A stretch of DNA of 64,000 nt from Chryseolinea soli (GTDB lineage Bacteria; Bacteroidota; Bacteroidia; Cytophagales; Cyclobacteriaceae). The notes under the pieces were generated by a model. It saw nothing but the letters and a program-made list of their open reading frames with translations, was not told where the DNA came from and did no database searches. The DNA is taken from assembly GCF_003589925.1 (NCBI RefSeq), contig NZ_CP032382.1:1798001-1862000 (forward strand). Direction: 5' to 3'. The position numbers and the translations under genes are program-made. Positions 16,553 through 24,585 of this stretch are shown piece after piece; within the stretch, counting starts at the first letter, position 1; every line of letters begins with the position of its first letter.

Positions 16553-16629
16553 GTGGATGTAGCTCAGTTGGTTAGAGCATCAGATTGTGATTCTGAGGGT
16601 CGCGGGTTCGAGTCCCGTCTTTCACCCCA
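16553..16629 (+). tRNA. tRNA-His (anticodon GTG)
   Basis: A 77-base cloverleaf. The acceptor is GTGGATG with CTTTCAC (one T-T mismatch at 6:67), the D stem GCTC/GAGC, the anticodon stem TCAGA/TCTGA with loop TTGTGAT, the T arm GCGGG-TTCGAGT-CCCGT, and CCA is encoded at 16627-16629. A G at 16552 can supply the extra -1 residue of tRNA-His opposite C73. Confidence 0.96.
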
Positions 16630-16639
16630 AAATACTTGT

Positions 16640-16678
16640 AACCCTATGTTTATCAACGACATAGGGTTTTTGTTTTAG
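16640..16678 (+). terminator. Rho-independent terminator of tRNA-His
   Basis: A ten-base stem AACCCTATGT/ACATAGGGTT with a 9-base loop, followed by TTTTGTTTT, 11 bases after the tRNA CCA. Confidence 0.85.
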
Positions 16679-16747
16679 CCCAGCGGGCGGCTGCGACGCT
16701 GGTATTTTGGCGTTCTAGCCCGGGTCTGCGTGTAAATCCTGGATTTT

Positions 16748-17404
16748 CTATTTTTTGCCCCGAAAGTATTTGATTTGATTGAGCCGGGTGACGGCATCTT
16801 CCTCGGAATGCTCATTGCCATCCAGAGTTTCAACGGACTTGAAATTGCCAAACCTTAGACCAACTGCGTCCTCGCCGCTTGAAAGTAAGTTATACTCCTC
16901 ACACAAGTTGCATTGGCAAATTATCCAGCAGTTCGGAACTCCATCCTGCTTCGAGGTGATGTCCAGATTCAACGGAGTGTTACACGCCGTGCATGGAGAA
17001 GATCTGGTTTCAATAATGACTTCTTTCTTTTTCGTAAGACGAATCATCGTTCCCAAAAACTTACCGTACAGCCAATCGTTTAGGTTGTCCCCTATATTGA
17101 TCCCGATCAACTGACCAATTTTATAAAACTCATCCCCTATAAATTCTTTCTCCTCGGTGTCGTAGCACGTTGTGTCGAATCGCTTTAGTCCTTTTATCAA
17201 GATTCGCTTCATTTGTTTTTCAGACGCATCGGACTGGGCATCGGCCAATAGTTCGTCAAGACACATATTGGTTAACCGCGTCATTTCTTCAATGACTTCC
17301 GGATCGGATGGATTAAGTCCGCGGCGCTCCCAATCGGCGCTCGTGAATTTCCTTTTTTCCCGCAACGTCATCAGTTTCTCCAAGACTCCTTTTTCTATTG
17401 CCAT
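16748..17404 (-). CDS. DUF4844-like protein with a C-terminal zinc-ribbon-like motif
   Basis: 218 residues from an ATG at 17404. The first half (REKRKFTSADWERRGLNP ... DEFYKIGQLIGINIGDNLNDW) looks like the DUF4844 family known from Bacteroidota; this is from memory of the pattern. The second half has CTAC (about residues 137-140) and CQCNLC (about 163-168), spaced like a small zinc-binding ribbon. No enzyme motif is seen. It stands alone, convergent with tRNA-His, with 200 bases of unannotated sequence upstream. Confidence 0.6.
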   Translation of the reverse strand: MAIEKGVLEKLMTLREKRKFTSADWERRGLNPSDPEVIEEMTRLTNMCLDELLADAQSDASEKQMKRILIKGLKRFDTTCYDTEEKEFIGDEFYKIGQLIGINIGDNLNDWLYGKFLGTMIRLTKKKEVIIETRSSPCTACNTPLNLDITSKQDGVPNCWIICQCNLCEEYNLLSSGEDAVGLRFGNFKSVETLDGNEHSEEDAVTRLNQIKYFRGKK

Positions 17405-17606
17405 GTTAGTGGTCTATTAAAAATCCTACAGAAAAAATCGTACATCGTCCACAAGTTAATGTCATTTCACACGATGGCATAGACCTCTTCTTCTCTTGAA
17501 CAATACTATGGAAATCCTACGCAGTGAGGACCCATCGCCTACTTTAAAGAAAAACTAAGCCAGAATCAATCTTGCGCTCCAATTATTTTTAGCCTATGTT
17601 TAATTC

Positions 17607-17861
17607 ATGATCGCATATACTGAATTTGATGAGTTGACGCTGGAGGATAAGATCAGTACGCTCTATGAAAAAGGCACTTTTGTGATGGCCATTCGCTATT
17701 ACGGCTATAAAATAAATTTATACTTGCTCGGTAATTTTTACCTCGAAGTATTCATCAATCACAAGTTCTCGCTCATCGAGAAAATAATTCCGCTGGACCG
17801 CATGCATTCGCGGATGAAATTCTATTCCGACCAGATCAAATTGCCGAAAGAAGAACTTTAA
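17607..17861 (+). CDS. Small conserved hypothetical protein
   Basis: 84 residues, start ATG. It is soluble, rich in Tyr/Leu/Ile, with no signal peptide and no recognisable motif. The composition and the clean start and stop near a terminator favour a genuine gene. I cannot assign a function. Confidence 0.6.
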   Translation: MIAYTEFDELTLEDKISTLYEKGTFVMAIRYYGYKINLYLLGNFYLEVFINHKFSLIEKIIPLDRMHSRMKFYSDQIKLPKEEL

Positions 17862-17946
17862 ACGGCAGAACGCCTCGTTTGTTTTCGAATCGCCGGTATT
17901 TTTTTGCTCCCTTATTCAAAAAAAATAATTGCCGGTGAATGCACGG

Positions 17947-17978
17947 CGATGTCACGCAGGCGACATCGTTTTTGTTTT
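17947..17978 (+). terminator. Rho-independent terminator
   Basis: CGATGTC pairs with GACATCG across an 8-base loop and is followed by TTTTTGTTTT. It ends the 84-residue gene and separates it from the YHS gene 39 bases further on. Confidence 0.75.
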
Positions 17979-18016
17979 GGATCGAATTTCTTTGAAGAAT
18001 AAATTCATTCAAAATT

Positions 18017-18457
18017 ATGAAATCATTCATGACCGGTATTTTCCTGATGCTGTTGCTCGCTCCCGCATTTGGACAAGAAGTATTTTCAAAATCAGAAGCG
18101 GCTATTCAAGGTTATGATCCTGTTGCCTATTTCAAGGAGGCAAAACCTGTAGAGGGAAAAAAGGAATTCAGCTACACCTGGAAAGAATCGACCTGGCTTT
18201 TTTCTTCCGCACAAAATCTTAACGACTTTAAAGCCAACCCCGAAAAGTTCGCGCCACAGTTTGGAGGCTATTGTGCCTATGGCATGTCGCAAGGTCACAA
18301 AGCATCAACCTCGCCCGATGCCTGGACCATTATCGATGACAAGCTGTATTTGAACTATAACAAGGACGTGCTGGTGCTTTGGAGAAAAGATCCGGCCGGC
18401 TACATCACGAAGGCCAACACGAATTGGCCCACGGTGAAGAAAGAAAAATTCAAGTGA
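18017..18457 (+). CDS. Secreted YHS-domain protein
   Basis: 146 residues with a signal peptide (MKSFMTGIFLMLLLAPAFGQ). The YHS domain follows: AIQGYDPVAYF, then FGGYCAYGMSQGHKAS. YHS domains sit in metal-handling proteins and bind metal or haem-like ligands through the conserved Tyr/His/Cys. This kind of periplasmic one-domain protein is common in Bacteroidota, but its exact partner is unknown. It is convergent with the 108-residue gene, only four bases away. Confidence 0.85.
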   Translation: MKSFMTGIFLMLLLAPAFGQEVFSKSEAAIQGYDPVAYFKEAKPVEGKKEFSYTWKESTWLFSSAQNLNDFKANPEKFAPQFGGYCAYGMSQGHKASTSPDAWTIIDDKLYLNYNKDVLVLWRKDPAGYITKANTNWPTVKKEKFK

Positions 18458-18461
18458 GCCT

Positions 18462-18788
18462 TCAGATGTGAAAAACCCACTCGGCGTATAGCGGATCGGC
18501 GGGATCAAAATCGTTGCGTACAAAAAACGGTCGCGGCAATACTTTCACACTAGAGCATTCCACCAGCATCAGGTTCCGGTATCCGGGACCTGTGCTTTTG
18601 GCGCTGTAGCCATATTCCTGCCAGCACACGATCACGATCTTGTTTTGTTTGGTGCGGCAGACACCATAGGGGTGCACGACTCTCGATCCTGTTTCCTTGA
18701 ACAACTGTATGCTGCATACGCGTTTTGATTGCGCGGCGTCGTATAGTTGCTTGGTGATGACGCCGGCGTCATAGTCAGGTAAAGGCAT
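18462..18788 (-). CDS. Hypothetical protein, WYL-like small domain
   Basis: 108 residues. The core (KRVCSIQLFKETGSRVVHPYGVCRT) resembles the beta-barrel ligand-sensing WYL/Sm-like domains, but there is no DNA-binding part and the match is by eye only. It is convergent with the YHS gene and 136 bases from the LOG-family gene upstream. Confidence 0.5.
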   Translation of the reverse strand: MPLPDYDAGVITKQLYDAAQSKRVCSIQLFKETGSRVVHPYGVCRTKQNKIVIVCWQEYGYSAKSTGPGYRNLMLVECSSVKVLPRPFFVRNDFDPADPLYAEWVFHI

Positions 18789-18924
18789 GGCTATCCGGTT
18801 AAATTAAAATTCTAACGATCACTTTGCATAACCTTTTCATACGGCAATCCGGAAGGTGAACCACGGCATCGGGTCCATCCCCTTTTTTAAATTTTCCTTC
18901 TTGCGTTGAGTTGCCTTCGCGCTC

Positions 18925-19677
18925 TTAAAAGTTCGGCGACAATAAGTATTTGGAATAGAAATCGTCGATGACGCGCACAGCTTCCTCCGGGGTGTCGACC
19001 AGGTTGAAAAGATCGAGGTCTTCTTCGTTGATCATCTTGTCGGCGACCAGCACTTTCTTCCACCAGTCCAGCAAGCCCTTCCAGAAACTTTTGCCCACCA
19101 GCACGATGGGGAACCGGCCGATCTTTTTGGTTTGGATTAGCGTCAAGGCCTCTGTCAATTCATCGAGCGTGCCAAAGCCGCCGGGCATGACGATGAAGCC
19201 TTGTGAGTATTTCATGAACATGACCTTTCTCACAAAGAAATAGTCGAACGTGATGAGCTTGTCGGCGTCGATATAAATGTTTCCTTTTTGCTCGTGGGGC
19301 AGATAGATGTTGAGGCCCACGGATTTTCCCTTGGCCCGGTTGGCCCCGCGGTTACCGGCCTCCATGATACCCGGACCACCACCCGTGATGACGCCATAGC
19401 CGTGTTGCACCAGTTGATAGGCAATTTCGTCGGCCATTTTATAATACGGATTGCTGGGCTTTACGCGAGCCGATCCAAAAATGGTGACACAGGGACCGAT
19501 CTTGGCCAGCTTCTCGAGGCCCTCCACAAATTCCGACATCACCTTGAAGATCATCCAGCTATTGGAGCCCTTGATCTCGGCCCAATCTTTGTCTTTGAAA
19601 GCCCTGCGGATGCGTTGCTCTTCTTCCAGCGCCTCGGGGCTTAACGATACCTCTGCATTTTTCTTTTTCGTCTTCAT
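18925..19677 (-). CDS. LOG family protein (TIGR00730, Rossmann fold)
   Basis: 250 residues from the ATG at 19677. The longer open frame upstream overlaps the divergent GH130 gene and is not protein-like. It has GGGPGIMEAGNRGA and PGGFGTLDELTEAL, the paired motifs of LOG (cytokinin riboside 5'-monophosphate phosphoribohydrolase)/lysine-decarboxylase-like proteins, which cleave the N-glycosidic bond of nucleoside monophosphates. The arm before residue 60 is extended compared with the minimal family. The bacterial substrate here is unknown. Confidence 0.9.
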   Translation of the reverse strand: MKTKKKNAEVSLSPEALEEEQRIRRAFKDKDWAEIKGSNSWMIFKVMSEFVEGLEKLAKIGPCVTIFGSARVKPSNPYYKMADEIAYQLVQHGYGVITGGGPGIMEAGNRGANRAKGKSVGLNIYLPHEQKGNIYIDADKLITFDYFFVRKVMFMKYSQGFIVMPGGFGTLDELTEALTLIQTKKIGRFPIVLVGKSFWKGLLDWWKKVLVADKMINEEDLDLFNLVDTPEEAVRVIDDFYSKYLLSPNF

Positions 19678-19684
19678 ACCTATA

Positions 19685-19713
19685 CCTTGTACATAAAAAA
19701 CGAATATACAAGG
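19685..19713. promoter_or_regulatory. 36-base divergent control region with an inverted repeat
   Basis: CCTTGTA (19685-19691) and TACAAGG (19707-19713) form a perfect 7-base dyad with a 15-base spacer. It lies between the LOG (ATG 19677) and GH130 (ATG 19714) genes. The AAGG arm ends sit where a ribosome-binding site would be for each gene, so the dyad may reflect two back-to-back leaders rather than an operator. Confidence 0.4.
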
Positions 19714-20811
19714 ATGAAACGAAAAACAAGCGTCTTCCACTTTTCTCTTGCGCTCGGCGCATGTATGGTTCTGTTTGGTTGTCAACCCAAACCAACGACC
19801 ACCACCGGAACGACGTGGGCGCTGGTGCCGTTCGAAAAAGCCGACAGTGTGAACCCCATCCTGCTGCCCGGAGAAAATATATTCGACTGCCCCGTGTTGG
19901 GAAAGCCCGTGGCATGGGAAATCAAAGATGTTTTCAATCCCGCCGCGGTGGTTCGCGAAAACAAAGTCTACCTGCTGTTCCGGGCCGAAGACACCGTGGG
20001 CCGCTTTGCGGGTACGTCGCGCATCGGCCTGGCCACAAGCGATGATGGCCTGCATTTTTCAAAGATGAAGGAACCCATTCTCTATCCCGACAACGACAGC
20101 CTGAAACGCTATGAATGGGAAGGTGGCGTAGAGGATCCCCGCGTGGTGGAGTCGGAAGAAGGCCACTACATCATGACCTATACCGCCTTTGACGGTACAA
20201 CGGCCAGGCTATTGCTAGCCACGTCGCCCGACCTGATCCATTGGTCAAAGCAAGGCGCTGTGCTGCAAGGCAGCCACAAAGATACCTGGAGCAAGTCCGG
20301 CGCCATCGTCGCGCGGCGCGAAGGGTCGAAGATCGTAGCCACAAAAGTGAACGGGAAGTTCTGGATGTATTTTGGCGACACAGACCTGTTTGCCGCTACC
20401 TCCACAGACCTTCTCCATTGGACACCTGAATTAGAAAACGGAAAACTAAAGTCTGTCCTTAAACCGCGCAAAGGCTACTTCGACAGCTTTCTCGTAGAGA
20501 GCGGGCCCTATGCCTTGCTCACCGATGCCGGCATCGTGCTGCTCTACAACGGCATGAATCACAACACGCAGGGCGACACCACACTGGCAAAGGGAGCCTA
20601 TTGCGGTGGGCAGGTCTTGTTTGCTAAGAACAATCCCATGCAAGTAGTAGACCGGCTCGAAACAAATTTCATCCGGCCCGACAAGCCTTATGAGATCACC
20701 GGGCAAGTAAATCAAGTGTGTTTTCTGGAGGGCATGGTCTATTTCCACGACCGGTGGTTTTTGTATTATGGTACCGCCGATTCAAAGATCGGGGTGGCGG
20801 TGAAGCCATAG
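19714..20811 (+). CDS. GH130 family lipoprotein, beta-mannoside phosphorylase/hydrolase-like
   Basis: 365 residues from the ATG at 19714. The signal peptide ends in a lipobox (VLFGC), so it should be a lipoprotein of the cell envelope. It is a five-bladed beta-propeller-like protein with NPAAV, GVEDPRVV (the Asp expected to act as general acid) and TSPDLIHWSK repeats, typical of GH130. Family members phosphorolyse or hydrolyse beta-1,4-mannosides. The lipid anchor suggests an extracytoplasmic glycan target and argues against a phosphate-using cytosolic role. Confidence 0.8.
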   Translation: MKRKTSVFHFSLALGACMVLFGCQPKPTTTTGTTWALVPFEKADSVNPILLPGENIFDCPVLGKPVAWEIKDVFNPAAVVRENKVYLLFRAEDTVGRFAGTSRIGLATSDDGLHFSKMKEPILYPDNDSLKRYEWEGGVEDPRVVESEEGHYIMTYTAFDGTTARLLLATSPDLIHWSKQGAVLQGSHKDTWSKSGAIVARREGSKIVATKVNGKFWMYFGDTDLFAATSTDLLHWTPELENGKLKSVLKPRKGYFDSFLVESGPYALLTDAGIVLLYNGMNHNTQGDTTLAKGAYCGGQVLFAKNNPMQVVDRLETNFIRPDKPYEITGQVNQVCFLEGMVYFHDRWFLYYGTADSKIGVAVKP

Positions 20812-20816
20812 ACCGG

Positions 20817-21767
20817 CTATTCTTTTGTGATGTTGTCTGCCCGTACACGCTCATTTTTTTGGAGCAAATTCACCAAGGCGTCATCTACGTTCGTATAGGC
20901 AAACTTGAATCCTGCCTCTTGGATTTTTTCGCTCGACACTTTGCTTCCACGAAGCACCAGGTCGGCCATTTCGCCCAACAGCAATTTCAGAATAAAGGAG
21001 GGGATGGCCGGAAAAATGATGGGCTTGTGAACCGCGTTTGCAATCGCCATGGTGAGCTCCCGGTTTGTCGCGGGATGGGGTGCTACAGCGTTGTAGGCGC
21101 CCTCCATGGCATTGTTCTCGACGGCCATGATGAAGATGTTACAAAGATCGTCGAGATGAATCCAGCTCAGATATTGATTCCCCGATCCCAGTGGCGCGCC
21201 GGCGTACCACCTTATTGGACGCAGGATCTCATTTACCACGCCGCCCTCTGCACTCAGTACGATACCAATACGAATGCGCACCACGCGAATATTTAGCTTC
21301 AGGAACGCATCCACTTCCTGCTCCCAACGCCGCGTAACCTGTGCGAGGAAATCTTCTCCCGGGGGATCGTCCTCCTTGTAGATGGTTTCCTCGTCTTTGA
21401 AGCCATAGTAGCCGACCGCGGTGGCAGAGATGATGGTCTTTACGGAGTGGTTGCCCTTTTTGAGTTCGTCGTAAAGCAGCTGCGTGGATTGGGTGCGGCT
21501 TTCGAGGATTTCGCGTTTGCGTTCTTTCGTCCAGGGCTTGTCGGCAATGCCCGCCCCGGCGAGGTGAATGATGGTGTCGGTGTCCTGGAGGGCACCGCGT
21601 TCGATATAGCGTCTGTCGATATCCCAAACGAAGGACCGGGCTATGCCATCGCGCTTTGCGCGGCCGAGATGTGCCACACGGTGGCCATGGCTATGCAACA
21701 TGTTGGTGAGCCGTGAGCCGATGAGGCCGGATGCGCCGGTGATGAGGATGCTGTGCACAAATTCCAC
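20817..21767 (-). CDS. TIGR01777 family SDR epimerase-like protein
   Basis: 316 residues from a GTG at 21767 (another GTG at 21758 is equally possible). The NAD(P)-binding motif ILITGASGLIGSRL starts the protein, and a C-terminal DUF1731-like part (GEMADLVLRGSKVSSEKIQEAGF) ends it. The family resembles cell-division-linked YfcH/SulA-like proteins, with no proven reaction. It is convergent with the GH130 gene with only five bases between the stops. Confidence 0.9.
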   Translation of the reverse strand: MEFVHSILITGASGLIGSRLTNMLHSHGHRVAHLGRAKRDGIARSFVWDIDRRYIERGALQDTDTIIHLAGAGIADKPWTKERKREILESRTQSTQLLYDELKKGNHSVKTIISATAVGYYGFKDEETIYKEDDPPGEDFLAQVTRRWEQEVDAFLKLNIRVVRIRIGIVLSAEGGVVNEILRPIRWYAGAPLGSGNQYLSWIHLDDLCNIFIMAVENNAMEGAYNAVAPHPATNRELTMAIANAVHKPIIFPAIPSFILKLLLGEMADLVLRGSKVSSEKIQEAGFKFAYTNVDDALVNLLQKNERVRADNITKE

Positions 21768-21895
21768 GATTTGTAAGCTTGCTGGACTTATACTCTAATT
21801 TAGGATTATTTGCATTTCTTTCCGCTTCCGCTTAACGTCTTCGGATGGACCCGGCTGCCGCCAAATCGCCCTTCCATCCCCTTAACAACGCATTG

Positions 21896-22450
21896 TTAGG
21901 CCTTCGTTTTCCACTTGCGCTCTGCCTTATCATAATAAACATTAGGATCGGGAAATTCAACGTACTCCTCGCCGTGACTGTTCTTCGTCCAATAGGGCTC
22001 CAGTGATTCACCCTTCACCATGCGGTCGAACAGCATGCCGCCTCGGCGAAGTAATGTGTCGGGCATCATCTTCCAGGTTCTGAAAATTTCCTCGTACTCG
22101 ACTAACTCGCCCTTATCGTTCAGTTTGAATTTTCCACCCGTAGCGTGGCGCTTTCCATAGAGGCTTGCCGCTTGTTGAGAGATCAGGAAATAGGTTTCGC
22201 CATCGGCAGGATAGTAGAACTCCAGCTTGGCGCGGCTCATTTTGTCGAGATAGTATTGGTCGAATCCTTTGTCGAATTTCTCTGCGTCGGAAGTGTTTTC
22301 TGGTGGCTTGGCCAGATACCGGATCACTTTCGTCATCACCTCATCTTTTGTCGCGGCCGTCAGGTGGTCATCGGGATTATAGCTCGCTTTCTTATCACAC
22401 GAAAAAAACAGGAGCGCCAGGGCAAAGAGTAACAAATGGTTGAACTTCAT
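21896..22450 (-). CDS. Lipoprotein of unknown function
   Basis: 184 residues with a signal peptide and lipobox (LLFFSC, Cys19). The mature part is acidic and Tyr-rich with no recognised domain (LEFYYPADGETYFLISQQ, ... EYVEFPDPNVYYDK). It lies downstream of the big TonB-linked lipoprotein gene on the same strand, but a terminator stands between them, so it probably has its own promoter. Confidence 0.7.
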   Translation of the reverse strand: MKFNHLLLFALALLFFSCDKKASYNPDDHLTAATKDEVMTKVIRYLAKPPENTSDAEKFDKGFDQYYLDKMSRAKLEFYYPADGETYFLISQQAASLYGKRHATGGKFKLNDKGELVEYEEIFRTWKMMPDTLLRRGGMLFDRMVKGESLEPYWTKNSHGEEYVEFPDPNVYYDKAERKWKTKA

Positions 22451-22476
22451 AGTCAGTATAGAATGGGTGTAAAATT

Positions 22477-22511
22477 AAAAAGACTTACCCACAGTAGGGG
22501 TAAGTCTTTTT
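22477..22511 (-). terminator. Rho-independent terminator
   Basis: AAAAAGACTTACCC pairs with GGGTAAGTCTTTTT across a short loop, giving T runs on both sides. On the minus strand it closes the lipoprotein transcript that stops at 22551. Confidence 0.85.
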
Positions 22512-22550
22512 ACAATAATTCTTTTGTCCTATTTTATTCTATCGAAGCGA

Positions 22551-24407
22551 TTAGTACGCTTTTACGCCAGGCTGGAATTCAGTCCAGCTGTCAGTCCAGT
22601 CGCTCGATCCGAAAGCACCAACATACGTCGGGGTCTTGTCGAAGAAGGTACCGAATTTCGCGTTGCTGTAGTCAGCACCAGTAGCCAGTGTTCCGGAGCC
22701 CACGCTGAAGTCGGGGTTGGTAGGATATGCACCAACCGCGCCAGCGCCCCAATAGCTGCTCAGCGGTACGCCGAAACCAGCGTAAGGAGGAAGTATTGCG
22801 CCGGCAACAGGAGATCCGGCAGTAGCCGACCACTGTGTGGCCACGGCAGCAGGAAAGAATGTGGAGTTATCGTTGGCAACGGTATTCCAGTAAGTCTTCA
22901 CAGCCGTAGCGTCGCCGCTGGAAGTATTGGTAGAATATACCACGCCAATTTCACCCGAAGACGTTCCAACTTCTTTATACGTTGCACTTGCACCCGAACC
23001 GATAAGGCCCGTTGTCGTAACCGTCAAAACGTTGTTCGCCAGTACACCCAATCCAGTTTTGTAGGCTGCGATAGTAGCATCGTCATCCATACGGAGACCG
23101 GTAGTGAAGCCAGACAAATACGAGTTGAAGATAGAGATGTTCGTTCTTCTGCGGATGTGCATGGTGTTCTGGAAGCTACCCGAGATCGTACGGGAGTTGA
23201 CATCCTTAGGACCGAGCACGGTGATGTTGGAGAACACGGCTTGCGTACAGCCTTCGTGGCCACCGCCGGTTACGCCGGTTCCATCAAACGTGAAGTCGCA
23301 ACCATTTGTCGCATTGGCGTTACCTTGGTTATCGCTTTCAAAGGCGTTGGAACCGGATTGGTCAGCATAGAAAGGATAGCGCACTACAAGCGCGAACTGA
23401 ACATTTCCACGGAAACCGAAGTCGGTATCCAAATCGTCATCCCAAGCGCTGAAAGAAACAAGGTGTTTCGCATTTACCGTACCGCCGAACCATTCGAAGC
23501 TGTCGTCGCCACCATAAGAAGATTGTACGTGGTCGATGGTCGTACCGTTACCTACACCACCCATGGTCAAACCATTGGTTTCGTTGTTAGGTGTGAGCTC
23601 GATACCGGCATATTCAATTCTAACATAGTTCAATGTTCCGCTGCTTTGATCAGCATTGGTAGTAGGCGTTGCGCTTTCGGCTTTCGACGAACCGTAGAGA
23701 ACAGAAGGCGTGATACCTTCGATGCTAGGCTTCGTGTCCTGGTTCACCCATGCACTTCCCAAAAGGAGGATGCCGGCCCAGTCGCCACGGTCACGGCCGT
23801 TTGCAGGCTGTGCGGATGTGAATACTACCGGCTTGTCGGCAGTTCCGTTACAAACGAGTTGTCCACCCGGCTCAACGATCAACGCAGCTTTCGAAGCTTT
23901 GTCACCCTTGATAATGGTACCCGCGGGAACTGTCAACACGGCACCGTTCTTCACGAACACCTGGCCCACCAGCAAATAAGCCTTCGTGGCATCCAGGGTT
24001 TGGCTAGCACTGATATTACCCTGCAAAGTGATCACCGGGTTGCCCACAGTAATGGTGAATGTTACAGGAGCAGAGTTTTGATTGGAGTTATCCGACACCG
24101 AGAAAACTACCACGATGGTAGAGCCTACGACAGCGGAAGCAGGAATGGCAATGACCACGTCCTTATCTACGGTAGTAGCACCGGCCAGGTCGATGGTTTG
24201 GGTTGAACCGCCCGTAACGAGCAGTGATTTTCCACCACCCGGGGCAGTCACAGAGGCTTTCACTGTAACATTTGCGCCAGGCACGTCTTGTGCGGTGGAT
24301 GTGCTTAAGCTAACGGTGGGGGCTGTTGGGGTTGATGGATCGTCATTATTACAAGCGACGAATCCCAACATCGCAGAAAAAAGGAATAGTCCTAAGATTT
24401 TTTTCAT
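22551..24407 (-). CDS. Surface lipoprotein with a predicted right-handed beta-helix, TonB receptor partner
   Basis: 618 residues from the ATG at 24405-24407; the frame upstream of it is not protein-like. The lipobox is GFVAC (Cys19). A PKD/Ig-like segment (about 30-150) precedes a long Asn/Gly/Ser-rich region with TIIKGDK, GGQLVCNGTADKPVVF and GFTTGLRMDDD, typical of parallel-beta-helix proteins annotated only as 'lipoprotein' in Bacteroidota. It follows the TonB receptor gene on the same strand, like a SusD-type partner in position but not in sequence. The bound substrate is unknown. A terminator and a -7 box before it suggest separate expression. Confidence 0.75.
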   Translation of the reverse strand: MKKILGLFLFSAMLGFVACNNDDPSTPTAPTVSLSTSTAQDVPGANVTVKASVTAPGGGKSLLVTGGSTQTIDLAGATTVDKDVVIAIPASAVVGSTIVVVFSVSDNSNQNSAPVTFTITVGNPVITLQGNISASQTLDATKAYLLVGQVFVKNGAVLTVPAGTIIKGDKASKAALIVEPGGQLVCNGTADKPVVFTSAQPANGRDRGDWAGILLLGSAWVNQDTKPSIEGITPSVLYGSSKAESATPTTNADQSSGTLNYVRIEYAGIELTPNNETNGLTMGGVGNGTTIDHVQSSYGGDDSFEWFGGTVNAKHLVSFSAWDDDLDTDFGFRGNVQFALVVRYPFYADQSGSNAFESDNQGNANATNGCDFTFDGTGVTGGGHEGCTQAVFSNITVLGPKDVNSRTISGSFQNTMHIRRRTNISIFNSYLSGFTTGLRMDDDATIAAYKTGLGVLANNVLTVTTTGLIGSGASATYKEVGTSSGEIGVVYSTNTSSGDATAVKTYWNTVANDNSTFFPAAVATQWSATAGSPVAGAILPPYAGFGVPLSSYWGAGAVGAYPTNPDFSVGSGTLATGADYSNAKFGTFFDKTPTYVGAFGSSDWTDSWTEFQPGVKAY

Positions 24408-24442
24408 GGTGTCAGATTTAGAATGGTTCGAATTGAATGGCT

Positions 24443-24450
24443 CAAAGGTA
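24443..24450 (-). promoter_or_regulatory. -7 box of the beta-helix lipoprotein gene
   Basis: The minus strand reads TACCTTTG, an exact TAnnTTTG match, 36 bases before the ATG and just after the receptor gene's terminator. This supports an independent promoter. Confidence 0.55.
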
Positions 24451-24536
24451 TGCGGACCATGTTCAATGGGTGTTAAACCCATTTTAACAAATCGTTACGT
24501 GTTGTTTCCGCGCTGTTAACATTTAACATTAAAAAA

Positions 24537-24560
24537 TAAAAGAGGCCGGAGCCTCTTTTA
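24537..24560 (-). terminator. terminator between the TonB receptor and the lipoprotein gene
   Basis: TAAAAGAGGC pairs with GCCTCTTTTA across CGGA. On the minus strand it is followed by TTTTTT. It lies 26 bases after the receptor stop. Confidence 0.8.
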
Positions 24561-24585
24561 CTTTAACGGTTCTGTCGACACCCTT

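Noticed and set aside
22524..24206. 560-residue open frame on the plus strand
   Set aside because: It is antisense to the lipoprotein gene and owes its length to the low-stop codon use of that Gly/Ser/Thr-rich sequence. The residues are Arg/Cys-rich and not protein-like.
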